This document shows positions 1-6,057 of a stretch of 7,025 bases of DNA, in pieces. The notes under the pieces were generated by a model. It was not told the DNA's origin, did no database searches, and was given only the letters and a program-made list of their open reading frames with translations. Made by a program: the position numbers and the translations under genes. The stretch comes from an uncultured Bacilli bacterium. Lineage in GTDB: Bacteria > Bacillota_I > Bacilli_A > RF39 > UBA660. Location: positions 1 through 7,025 of the forward strand of contig CANRGW010000065.1 of assembly GCA_947630205.1 (NCBI GenBank). Direction: 5' to 3'. Numbering within the stretch: the stretch's first letter is position 1; each line of letters opens with the position of its first letter.

Positions 1-71
1 TTTAATGCTCTTTAAGACAATTTTATAACTATTCAAAAGTTGCACTTGACTTTTTAATTAATAAACTTGCT

Positions 72-96
72 AAAGAAAAATAGGTATAACCTATTT
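72..96 (-). terminator. Probable intrinsic terminator of the SDR-HAD operon
   Basis: A perfect 8-bp inverted repeat (AAATAGGT / ACCTATTT, 3-nt loop) lies about 19 bases after the HAD stop codon. Read on the minus strand it is followed by a T-rich tract broken by one C. The stem has only three G-C pairs, so it is weak. The plus-strand side is also T-rich a few bases further on, so it might work in both directions. A protein-binding dyad is the alternative reading. Confidence 0.45.
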
Positions 97-114
97 CTAA
101 TTTTTTTATCTATT

Positions 115-831
115 TTATTTATCTAATAAAGCAATTGCTTCTTGATAACTATTTATATGATAATCAGCCAATTCATTAATTTCACGACGATTAACATCAG
201 CATATTCATCATAGACTGCAACACATTCAATTCCGGAATTTTTAGCGGCTTGAACTCCCACTAAAGAGTCTTCAAAAATTAAGCATTCTTCCTTAGAAAC
301 ATTTAACTTTTCTAAAACTTTTAAATAAACTTCTGGATTTGGTTTACTTTCTTTAACATCTTCTTTCGTTAAAATCAAAGAAAAATATTCATCAAGAGGG
401 GCTTTTTTAATAATATTTTTATTTTTAGTTTTATAAATTTCAATATTTTTTTGCATAGTAGTACTTGCTATTACTAAAATATATTTTTTCTCTTTTAATT
501 TTTTTAAAAAAAGAGGAACATAAGGTTTATAATCAAGATTATTAATTAAATATTCATTTGCTATTTCATATCTTAATTTATATATTTCTTCAGGAGTTTT
601 AGTCAAATTATATTTTTCTTTTAAAACTTTACAATAATCTAAATAAGGATTTAAAGACTTAGAAAGAAGTCCTAAAGTTTCTTCACGTTCTTTTTGAATT
701 GTTTTTAAATCTATATTTTTTTTACAGCCTAATCTTTTTATTAAGGAAATATCACTTTCGTTCCAAATTCCAATTGAGTCTATAAGGGTTCCATCCATAT
801 CAAATATGATAACTTTTTTCTGATTAAACAT
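115..831 (-). CDS. HAD-superfamily hydrolase, beta-phosphoglucomutase-like (subfamily IA)
   Basis: A cytosolic, Mg-dependent phosphatase or phosphomutase of 238 aa, the usual length for HAD subfamily I proteins with an alpha-helical C1 cap. Motif I is FDMDGTLIDS, with the expected nucleophile Asp11 and acid/base Asp13. Residues about 17-100 form the helical cap. Motif II is IASTT (Ser123/Thr124), motif III is the Lys163 of SKPNPEVY, and motif IV is FEDS (Glu187, Asp188) in the 'ED' form typical of variant 3. All catalytic residues are present, so it should be active. The start is supported by AGGAGA five bases upstream. It lies 16 bp after the SDR gene and is almost surely co-transcribed with it. 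That suggests a small sugar, sugar-phosphate or polyol module, but this is inference. Members of this family are often promiscuous, so the substrate cannot be named. Confidence 0.9.
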   Translation of the reverse strand: MFNQKKVIIFDMDGTLIDSIGIWNESDISLIKRLGCKKNIDLKTIQKEREETLGLLSKSLNPYLDYCKVLKEKYNLTKTPEEIYKLRYEIANEYLINNLDYKPYVPLFLKKLKEKKYILVIASTTMQKNIEIYKTKNKNIIKKAPLDEYFSLILTKEDVKESKPNPEVYLKVLEKLNVSKEECLIFEDSLVGVQAAKNSGIECVAVYDEYADVNRREINELADYHINSYQEAIALLDK

Positions 832-847
832 AAAAATCTCCTAATTT

Positions 848-1588
848 TTAATTATAAGCGGCTCCATCTACTTGTAATATAACTCCAGTTATATAACTTG
901 CCATATCACTTGCTAAGAACAAAAAGGCATTAGCAATATCACTTGGTTCTCCTATTCTTCCTAAAGGAATTTTATTTATAAGAGGGGCTATCATTTCTTC
1001 TTTTAAAGATGCTACCATATCTGTTTTAATTATTCCAGGAGCAACAGCATTTACTCGAATATTAAAAGGGGCTAATTCTCTAGCTAAAGATTTAGTAATG
1101 CCATTAACGGCAAACTTACTAGCAGGATAACCAACTCCTGATGGTTGACCATAAATACTAACCATTGAACTAGTATTTAAAATAACTCCTCTATTTGCTT
1201 TTTTCATATAAGGAACAACTGCTTTAGAAGTATTAAAAATAGCCTTTACATTTAAATCCATAATATTTTTAAAATCTTCTTCTGTTGTTTCTTCAATTTT
1301 TTTATTTGCTGAGATACCAGCATTATTAATTAAAATATCAATTCTTTGCCATTTATCATAAATTTTTTTAATAGTTTCATTTACTTCTTCATAATCGTTA
1401 AGGTTAGGATAATATCCTAAAGCCTCATACCCTTCTTCTTTTAAAGTACTAAGAGCCTTATTAACACTTTCTTCTTTAGAACCAAAAATAACAACTTTTG
1501 CTTTCATTTTAAGAAAAGATCTTGCTGTTTCTAGACCTATTCCTCTCGTTCCTCCTGTTATAACAACAACTTTGTTTTCAAAATTCAT
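848..1588 (-). CDS. SDR-family NAD(P)-dependent oxidoreductase, FabG-like
   Basis: A classical short-chain dehydrogenase/reductase of 246 aa, the normal length for the FabG/gluconate-5-dehydrogenase group. Visible motifs are the dinucleotide-binding TGGTRGIG (residues 11-18), NNAG (88-91), and the catalytic set Asn113, Ser141, Tyr154 and Lys158 (YPASK), followed by PG at 184-185. Arg15 in the glycine motif and FGSK rather than an acidic residue after strand beta-2 suggest NADP(H) preference; this is inferred from family rules. The C terminus (ITGVILQVDGA) is the usual SDR ending, so the gene is intact. AAGGAT precedes the ATG at good spacing and a promoter sits just upstream. No fatty-acid synthesis genes are nearby and a HAD phosphatase follows, so a role in sugar or secondary carbonyl metabolism is as likely as true 3-oxoacyl-ACP reduction. 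Confidence 0.92.
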   Translation of the reverse strand: MNFENKVVVITGGTRGIGLETARSFLKMKAKVVIFGSKEESVNKALSTLKEEGYEALGYYPNLNDYEEVNETIKKIYDKWQRIDILINNAGISANKKIEETTEEDFKNIMDLNVKAIFNTSKAVVPYMKKANRGVILNTSSMVSIYGQPSGVGYPASKFAVNGITKSLARELAPFNIRVNAVAPGIIKTDMVASLKEEMIAPLINKIPLGRIGEPSDIANAFLFLASDMASYITGVILQVDGAAYN

Positions 1589-1614
1589 TTGACATCCTTC
1601 TTTCTTTATATTTT

Positions 1615-1644
1615 ATTATAACAAAAAGAAAGCATTAAAGTCGA
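1615..1644 (-). promoter_or_regulatory. Promoter of the SDR-HAD operon (extended -10)
   Basis: On the minus strand TATAAT (1620-1615) is preceded by TG one base upstream, making an extended -10. A TCGACT -35-like hexamer (1644-1639) lies 18 nt further up. The start codon is at 1588, so the leader would be about 20 nt and contain only the ribosome site. The 14-mer TGTTATAATAAAAT at 1623-1610 recurs exactly in the promoter at 4270-4257, suggesting a common housekeeping sigma-factor promoter style in this genome. Confidence 0.7.
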
Positions 1645-1670
1645 CATTTTTTACTACTTTTTTGAATAGT

Positions 1671-1699
1671 TTAAAAAGTTACACTTTAACACTTTTTAA
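1671..1699 (-). promoter_or_regulatory. 9-bp inverted repeat between the ABC-2 permease gene and the SDR promoter
   Basis: TTAAAAAGT and ACTTTTTAA form a perfect 9-bp dyad with an 11-nt spacer that begins two bases after the permease stop codon. As RNA it could be a weak terminator of the gntR-ABC operon, since the 3' arm carries a T run, but the stem is almost all A-T. Part of the same sequence resembles bases 35-58 of the window, which favours a protein-binding site upstream of the SDR promoter. I cannot decide between the two. Confidence 0.4.
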
Positions 1700-1701
1700 T
1701 A

Positions 1702-2334
1702 TTAAAATTCTTTTTTTGAATAAATTCTTTCGGATATTTTATAAGATAGTAATAAAATTATTAAAACAGTTATCGGAATAAGAGTTGACCAAAAATTATT
1801 TATAAAATTAATGAAAATACTAGATAATTTCAAATTAACATATTCTATGATAATACTACCTATTGCAATAATTGCAAAAATGAATATAAATATTAAAATT
1901 CGTGACTTTTCCATACCAAATTTATAAGTAATAGGATAAATAAAACTTTGCATAGCTATTGCTATTAAAAAAGTTATAAACATTTCGGAAAGAAAATCTT
2001 TATATATAATAGGTTGTGATTTGGCTAAGGATATTAAAATTCCTAAAAGAATAACAAACAAGGTTATAATTAAATTTAAAATAATCGTTGATATATATCT
2101 AGCCTTTACAGAATTTTTTCGACCATTTGGTAAAGTAATCAAATAAGCATCCCATTTATTAAATTCATCATAACTGAAATTAGAAACCATTATTAAAGTT
2201 CCTAAAAAAGAAGGTATAGAAGATATACTTAAAGAACCTTGAATAGCCATGAGTACATATATTATTATGATAATTCCTAAAGTTTTTATATTACTTTTAA
2301 GCATCAAAAACTCTTTTTTTATTAATCCTATCAT
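1702..2334 (-). CDS. ABC-2 type transporter permease
   Basis: An integral membrane protein of 210 aa with about six hydrophobic segments (roughly residues 17-33, 38-52, 80-104, 115-136, 145-165 and 182-200). The start MIGLIKKEFL and the loop YDEFNKWDAYLITLPNGRK followed by VKARY match the ABC-2 permease family often paired with GntR-regulated ATPases (Pfam ABC2_membrane_5 type). It probably forms the channel of an exporter or envelope-stress transporter with the ATPase encoded upstream. Its ATG shares one base with that gene's TAA stop (TAATG), with AAAGGAG seven bases before the start, so translation is coupled. It is the last gene of the gntR operon. The transported compound is unknown; related Firmicute systems respond to cell-wall or membrane-active antibiotics, which is only a possibility here. 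Confidence 0.85.
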   Translation of the reverse strand: MIGLIKKEFLMLKSNIKTLGIIIIIYVLMAIQGSLSISSIPSFLGTLIMVSNFSYDEFNKWDAYLITLPNGRKNSVKARYISTIILNLIITLFVILLGILISLAKSQPIIYKDFLSEMFITFLIAIAMQSFIYPITYKFGMEKSRILIFIFIFAIIAIGSIIIEYVNLKLSSIFINFINNFWSTLIPITVLIILLLSYKISERIYSKKEF

Positions 2335-3191
2335 TATTTTTCTCCTTTAATCATTAAAACCATTAATTCATCAATTGTTATTTTATCAACAACTAAATCT
2401 TTATATTTTTTAGATATTTTATTTTTGTTAGTAATTAAAACTTCATAAGCATATTTACTTTTTTTATATGATATGATATCGTTTTTATCTATTTTAGAAA
2501 AATCTTCCTCAGAACATTTTAAAATACCATAATTATCTAGTAATTCATCTCTTGATTTATCAAAAATTATTTGTCCAGCATCTAAGAAAACTATTCTATC
2601 AGCCAAATGTTCTAAATCACTAGTTATATGGGTTGATAAAAGAATTGTATGTTCTTCATCTTGAATAAAATTTAAAAAGATATCTAATACTTCACCTCTT
2701 ACAATAGGATCAAGTCCACTTGTAGGTTCATCTAATATAAGTAGTTTAGGATGATGTGCTAAAGAGGTTGCTATTTCCAATTTCTTTTTCATTCCTTTAG
2801 AAAAAGTTTTATAAGATTTATTAGGTTCTAAATGAAAATCTTTTAGATATTTAAAAAACAAATCTTTATCCCAATTTTTATAAACACCTTGCATTATTGA
2901 AGAAATATCAGAAGGAGTTAAAATTTCAGGAAAAAACATATCATCTAAAACTACACCTATATCTTCTTTAATAATACTTTCTTCTTTTTGGCTATCTTTA
3001 TCAAATATTTTTATTTCTCCATTATACTTTATTATATTTAAAATAGATTTTAAAAGGGTTGTCTTCCCGGCACCATTTTCTCCTATTAAACCAACTATAA
3101 GACCACTAGGTATTTCTAAATTTATTTTACCTAATTGAAAATTATTTCCATAACTTTTTATTAAATTTTTAACTTCAATTGCTTTTTTCAT
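2334..3191 (-). CDS. ABC transporter ATP-binding protein (YtrB-like, GntR-linked)
   Basis: A cytoplasmic ATPase subunit of 285 aa that powers the permease encoded downstream. Walker A is GENGAGKTT (37-45), the signature is the variant FSKGMKKKLE (130-139) instead of LSGGQ, Walker B is LLILDEP (150-156), the D-loop is SGLD (158-161), and the switch His is His188. At the Q-loop position the sequence reads GVVLDDMFF, so the usual Gln is Asp; this form is common in the GntR-linked CcmA/YtrB-type ATPases as I recall them. Residues from about 215 are a C-terminal extension of low similarity to the core fold, typical of exporters. The ATG overlaps the GntR stop codon (ATGA) and GGAGATGAT precedes it, showing translational coupling. 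The substrate is not deducible. Confidence 0.92.
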   Translation of the reverse strand: MKKAIEVKNLIKSYGNNFQLGKINLEIPSGLIVGLIGENGAGKTTLLKSILNIIKYNGEIKIFDKDSQKEESIIKEDIGVVLDDMFFPEILTPSDISSIMQGVYKNWDKDLFFKYLKDFHLEPNKSYKTFSKGMKKKLEIATSLAHHPKLLILDEPTSGLDPIVRGEVLDIFLNFIQDEEHTILLSTHITSDLEHLADRIVFLDAGQIIFDKSRDELLDNYGILKCSEEDFSKIDKNDIISYKKSKYAYEVLITNKNKISKKYKDLVVDKITIDELMVLMIKGEK

Positions 3192-3568
3192 TTATCATCA
3201 TCTCCATAAAAAATATCTATTAAGGCAATCAATTCTTTCTTTGGTATTTTATATTTTTTTGCTAAAGTAATGGCTTTTTCTAAATTACTTTCAATTTCCT
3301 TTTGAGCATTTTCTAAAGCTAAAGCATTATTTTTAGGAGCAACAAAAGTACCTTTTCCTTGAATTGATTTAATATACCCTTCACTTTCTAATTCATCATA
3401 CGCTTTTTTAACCGTCATAACACTTATTTTAATATCACTTGCTAAAGTTCTAATAGAAGGAAGCGGTTCATTTTCTAATAATTCATTATTAAGTATCTGT
3501 TCTATAATCGTTTTTTTTATTTGTTCATAAATAGGAACAGGACTACTATTACTTATAATTATATGCAT
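3188..3568 (-). CDS. GntR-family transcriptional regulator, YtrA subfamily
   Basis: A small DNA-binding repressor of 126 aa. The N-terminal winged helix-turn-helix covers about residues 11-77: PIYEQIKKTI, then LPSIRTLASDIKIS, then MTVKKAYDELESEGYI, and the wing GKGTFVA. The short C-terminal tail (about 45 residues, mostly helical, ending in acidic GDDDK) matches the YtrA subfamily, which lacks the large effector domain of FadR or HutC types and dimerises through two helices. YtrA-type genes typically head an ABC-transporter operon and repress it, exactly the context here: the next gene overlaps by ATGA. AAAGGTGAT lies upstream of the ATG. Three 10-bp tandem repeats overlap its promoter and are the likely operator, implying autoregulation. 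The inducing signal is unknown. Confidence 0.93.
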   Translation of the reverse strand: MHIIISNSSPVPIYEQIKKTIIEQILNNELLENEPLPSIRTLASDIKISVMTVKKAYDELESEGYIKSIQGKGTFVAPKNNALALENAQKEIESNLEKAITLAKKYKIPKKELIALIDIFYGDDDK

Positions 3569-3580
3569 AAGAAATCACCT

Positions 3581-3610
3581 TTCTATAACACTATATAACA
3601 GTATATAACA
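3581..3610 (-). repeat. Three tandem 10-bp repeats over the gntR promoter, likely GntR operator
   Basis: On the minus strand the blocks TGTTATATAC, TGTTATATAG and TGTTATAGAA follow one another with a strict 10-bp period, so the shared TGTTATA core falls on one face of the helix three times. The blocks cover the promoter spacer and the -10 hexamer and reach the ribosome site of gntR. A protein bound here would block RNA polymerase. The neighbouring GntR is the obvious candidate, though GntR sites are usually inverted rather than direct repeats. Confidence 0.6.
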
Positions 3611-3618
3611 TTTGTCAA
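3590..3618 (-). promoter_or_regulatory. Promoter of the gntR-ABC operon
   Basis: A perfect -35 TTGACA (3618-3613), a 17-nt spacer and a -10 TATAGT (3595-3590) on the minus strand make this the best promoter in the window. The predicted transcript start lies only some 15 nt before the ATG at 3568, so the leader holds little beyond the AAAGGTGAT ribosome site. Such a strong promoter overlapped by repeats fits a repressed, inducible operon. Confidence 0.82.
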
Positions 3619-3621
3619 GAG

Positions 3622-3668
3622 ATATAAAAAAATAATTCTAAATTATATTTACTTTTTAGAATTATTTT
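3622..3668 (-). terminator. Intrinsic terminator of the 64-aa/129-aa gene pair
   Basis: A perfect 14-bp inverted repeat (arms 3655-3668 and 3629-3642, core TTTAGAATTATT / AATAATTCTAAA) with a 12-nt loop is followed on the minus strand by an uninterrupted T run. The first arm lies inside the last codons of the 129-aa gene and its TAA stop falls in the loop. The stem is long but AT-rich. It ends just before the gntR promoter and so insulates the two transcription units. Confidence 0.8.
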
Positions 3669-4038
3669 CTTTATTTTCATAGTATTCACGAATATTTTTC
3701 TCAATTATTAAACTTTCATTCGTTTTTTGATCTTTAATTATTAAAAGCATCAGAACAATAGATAAATCATAAAGAATTGGCATTAAAAAAAGAAAATTTA
3801 AAACACTGTAACCTATAACTATATATAACAAATAATCTTTCCGATTTAAATTTCTTTTTTCTAAATCATGATAAAATAAAAATTTTACAACTAAATAAGC
3901 AATTGGAATAAAAACTAAAGGAAAAGTTAACAAGTTATTTATACCAATTCCTAAAAGATAATGAATATTTTTAAAGACTAAAAGAAAAACTACATACTTA
4001 AAATAATAACCTATAATGATATTTTTTTGAATTTTCAT
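3649..4038 (-). CDS. Hypothetical small integral membrane protein
   Basis: I do not recognise this 129-aa protein. It is strongly hydrophobic, with about four predicted membrane segments (roughly residues 10-28, 36-56, 68-85 and 86-101) separated by a basic loop (HDLEKRNLNRKDY, 57-69). It ends in a charged tail of about 28 residues rich in Glu, Lys and Asn that should lie in the cytoplasm. There is no cysteine and no known catalytic motif. It begins five bases after the stop of the 64-aa gene, and the only ribosome-site-like sequence is a weak AAAGAAAGAT inside that gene's end, so its translation probably depends on coupling. A terminator overlaps its 3' end. It could be an accessory membrane protein, an anchor or a small transporter-like protein; none of these can be argued strongly. 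Confidence 0.72.
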   Translation of the reverse strand: MKIQKNIIIGYYFKYVVFLLVFKNIHYLLGIGINNLLTFPLVFIPIAYLVVKFLFYHDLEKRNLNRKDYLLYIVIGYSVLNFLFLMPILYDLSIVLMLLIIKDQKTNESLIIEKNIREYYENKENNSKK

Positions 4039-4043
4039 ATACT

Positions 4044-4238
4044 TTATCTTTCTTTTTTATAACTAGATATAACGTAATTATTTAAATCAAATTTATTTTC
4101 TCGAGCAATTTCAATTAATTCCAAAGGGGTTGCTTTTTCAACTTTTCCTAAATCCATAACGGCAATAGGAAATACTTCCATAGCACTTCCAAAATAACTC
4201 ATTAAATCTTCTTTCAATCTTTCAATATCTATTTCCAT
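4044..4238 (-). CDS. Hypothetical 64-aa soluble protein
   Basis: A short, acidic-to-neutral protein with no membrane segment. It reads as an N-terminal amphipathic helix (IDIERLKEDLMSYFGSA), a hydrophobic middle (FPIAVMDLGKVE) and a second helix (TPLELIEIARENKFDL). The pattern resembles small conserved hypothetical proteins of Firmicutes that I have seen without an assigned function; this is recollection, not a search. The reading frame is supported by a strong AAGGAG six bases before the ATG and by an extended -10 promoter just upstream. It is the first gene of a two-gene unit with the membrane protein. It could be a small partner or regulator of that protein. The family and role are unknown. 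Confidence 0.75.
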   Translation of the reverse strand: MEIDIERLKEDLMSYFGSAMEVFPIAVMDLGKVEKATPLELIEIARENKFDLNNYVISSYKKER

Positions 4239-4261
4239 TAACTACTCCTTAAATTAATTTT

Positions 4262-4270
4262 ATTATAACA
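4262..4270 (-). promoter_or_regulatory. Extended -10 promoter of the 64-aa/129-aa gene pair
   Basis: TGTTATAAT on the minus strand is a consensus extended -10 (TG, one base, TATAAT). No recognisable -35 lies 16-19 nt upstream, where a T tract sits instead, which is tolerated by extended -10 promoters. The expected leader to the ATG at 4238 is about 15-17 nt and carries the AAGGAG ribosome site. Confidence 0.65.
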
Positions 4271-4496
4271 TAATTTTAAAAAAAAGTTTTTGATTTAATT
4301 AAAAAAATATTAAGATATTTGTTTTTAGATAATATTTCTTAGAAATAATTTTCTTTATAATTTTAAACTTTATAATTAATTGTCTACTTTTATACTTTTA
4401 GATTTTTCTTGTATTTTTTTTTGCCATTAAAAAATATTAAAAAAATTAAAAGGACTTAAAATATTTAGTAAAAACTATTATATCTAACCAAACCAG

Positions 4497-4506
4497 AAAC
4501 TAGTTT
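4497..4506. promoter_or_regulatory. 10-bp palindrome upstream of the ABC importer genes
   Basis: AAACTAGTTT is a perfect palindrome 32 bases before the ATPase start codon and just downstream of a TATTAT -10 candidate (4476-4481). It might be a small operator for the importer operon. A 10-bp AT-rich palindrome can also arise by chance, so the call is weak. Confidence 0.25.
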
Positions 4507-4538
4507 ATTCATAAAATACTTTTAGATGGAGGAATATT

Positions 4539-5288
4539 ATGCCAGAAAATATTTTGTCTATTCGTGGTTTAAAAAAAATTTATCATGATTTAGATGGGGA
4601 AACTTTAGCAATAGATAATTTAAATATTGATATTAAAGAAAAAGAGATAATTTCATTTGTAGGACCTTCGGGATGTGGAAAATCTACTTTTTTAGGAATA
4701 TTAGCTGGACTTGAAGATAAAAGTGAGGGAAAAGTTCTTTTTAATGGTCGTAAAAAAATTGGTTATATGTTACAAAGTGATAGTTTAATGCCATGGCGAA
4801 CGGTTCTTGAAAATGCTTTGATTGGATTAGAAATTATTAATCAAAAGACAGATGAAAATATTAAAAAAGTCCATGAATTATTGGATAAATATGGACTTCA
4901 TGATTTTAAAGACAAATATCCTACTAGTTTATCTGGGGGGATGAGACAAAGGGTTGCCCTTATTAGAACTTTAGCAACTAATCCTGATATTTTATTATTA
5001 GATGAACCTTATAGTGCCCTTGATTATCAAACAAGATTAGCACTTTCTAATGATTTATATAAAATTATTAAATCAGAAGGTAAAACAGTTTTAATAATTA
5101 CCCATGATGTGGCTGAGGCTTTAAGTTTATCTGATAGAGTTGTTGTTTTAACCAAAAGACCTTGTCAAGTTAAAAAAATATATAATGTAAACTTAACTAA
5201 TAGTGGATTGCCAACTGAAAACAGAAAAGCCCCTGAATTTAATACTTATTATGATATGATATGGAGGGATTTAGATGTACACTTATAG
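4539..5288 (+). CDS. ABC transporter ATP-binding protein, NitT/TauT (SsuB/TauB-like) family
   Basis: A cytoplasmic ATPase of 249 aa for an importer of small organic or inorganic anions or vitamin precursors, the substrate range of the NitT/TauT family. Walker A is GPSGCGKST (42-50), the Q-loop is YMLQSDSLMPWRT with Gln79, the signature is LSGGMRQR (131-138), Walker B is ILLLDEP (151-157), the D-loop is SALD (159-162), and the switch His is His189. MLQ..LMPWRTV and the C-terminal FNTYYDMIWRDLDVHL are typical of this family in Clostridia-like Firmicutes. The start has a perfect GGAGG six bases upstream. Its end overlaps the permease gene by 14 bp, so the two are coupled. All functional motifs are intact. 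The substrate cannot be set because no binding protein or biosynthetic gene is adjacent. Confidence 0.94.
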   Translation: MPENILSIRGLKKIYHDLDGETLAIDNLNIDIKEKEIISFVGPSGCGKSTFLGILAGLEDKSEGKVLFNGRKKIGYMLQSDSLMPWRTVLENALIGLEIINQKTDENIKKVHELLDKYGLHDFKDKYPTSLSGGMRQRVALIRTLATNPDILLLDEPYSALDYQTRLALSNDLYKIIKSEGKTVLIITHDVAEALSLSDRVVVLTKRPCQVKKIYNVNLTNSGLPTENRKAPEFNTYYDMIWRDLDVHL

Positions 5289-6057
5289 TGAAGAACATGT
5301 AAATTTTCTAAAGAAAACTAAAAAAAGAAAATGTCTAATTTATGTAAGCCAGGCTAGTATAATTATCGTTCTATTTCTAATTTGGGAATTTTTAAGTCGA
5401 TTAGGTCTTATTAATAATTTTTTATTTTCTTCACCTAGTTCTATAATAAAAACTATTAGTAGTTTAATAAGTGCCAATAATTTTCTTAATCATATCTTGA
5501 TTACTTTATATGAAATTTTAATAAGTTGCTTATTATCATTAGGAATTGGCTTTTTAATTGCTAGTATTTTATGGTGGAATAGTTTTCTTGCTAAAGTTTT
5601 TGACCCTTATTTGACTATTTTAAATTCATTACCAAAAGTTGCTTTAGGTCCTTTAATTATTATTTGGGTTGGAGCCAGCATGAAATCTATTATCATTATG
5701 AGTTTAATGATATCATTGTTTATAACAATTATTAACTTTTATACTTTCTTTATGAATACTGATAAAAGTTATATAACTCTTTTAAAGAGTATGAAAGCAT
5801 CTAAAAAACAAATTTTTACTAAAGTCGTTTTACCTGCTAATCGCAAAAATATTATTAATACTATGAAAGTAAATGTTAGTATGAATTTAATTGGTGTCAT
5901 TATGGGAGAACTTTTAGTATCAAAAGAAGGACTTGGTTATTTGATAATGTATGGTTCACAAGTCTTTAATATTAATTTAGTTATAACTTCGGTTTTTGTT
6001 TTAGCCGTTATCTCTAGTATTTTATATTATATTATTAATTATTTTGAAAAAAAGTAA
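5275..6057 (+). CDS. ABC transporter permease, NitT/TauT family (BPD_transp_1)
   Basis: The membrane subunit paired with the ATPase just upstream, 260 aa and about six membrane segments (near residues 23-43, 73-97, 112-134, 137-160, 198-217 and 231-256). FLIWEFLSRLG, FSSPSSIIKT, DPYLTILNSLPKVALGPL and GVIMGELLVSKEGLGYLI are characteristic of the SsuC/TauC-like family. The cytoplasmic coupling loop reads LLKSMKASKKQIF then TKVVLPANRKNII. The usual Gly of this EAA loop is Lys174, and the Pro after 'LPxx' is also Lys (191), both unusual. The gene starts inside the ATPase gene with GGAGGGA upstream and ends at a terminator whose first arm begins at the stop codon. The normal third gene, a periplasmic-type lipoprotein binding protein, is not present in the window. 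Confidence 0.93.
   Translation: MYTYSEEHVNFLKKTKKRKCLIYVSQASIIIVLFLIWEFLSRLGLINNFLFSSPSSIIKTISSLISANNFLNHILITLYEILISCLLSLGIGFLIASILWWNSFLAKVFDPYLTILNSLPKVALGPLIIIWVGASMKSIIIMSLMISLFITIINFYTFFMNTDKSYITLLKSMKASKKQIFTKVVLPANRKNIINTMKVNVSMNLIGVIMGELLVSKEGLGYLIMYGSQVFNINLVITSVFVLAVISSILYYIINYFEKK

Larger units (their letters stand above)
4239..4538. other. 300-bp AT-rich divergent intergenic region
   Basis: No convincing gene or RNA is visible. On the left it holds the minus-strand promoter of the 64-aa gene. It should also hold the plus-strand promoter of the ABC importer, but no clear -35/-10 pair stands out. Candidates are TATAAT at 4356 and 4371 without good -35 boxes, TTGCCA at 4421 with a poor -10, and TATTAT at 4476. 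Symmetric elements are TATTTCT-T-AGAAATA (4333-4347) and the perfect palindrome AAACTAGTTT (4497-4506). ATACTTTTAGAT occurs twice (4392 and 4516). Confidence 0.6.

Noticed and set aside
46..76. TTGACT with TAAAGA 19 bases later on the plus strand, MerR-promoter-like
   Set aside because: No plus-strand gene follows; it points into the 3' end of the minus-strand HAD gene, and the -10 is poor.
4239..4538. Riboswitch or small RNA upstream of the importer
   Set aside because: No conserved riboswitch core (for example the TPP or cobalamin boxes) and no GC-bearing stems are visible in this AT-rich stretch; only short symmetric elements are found.
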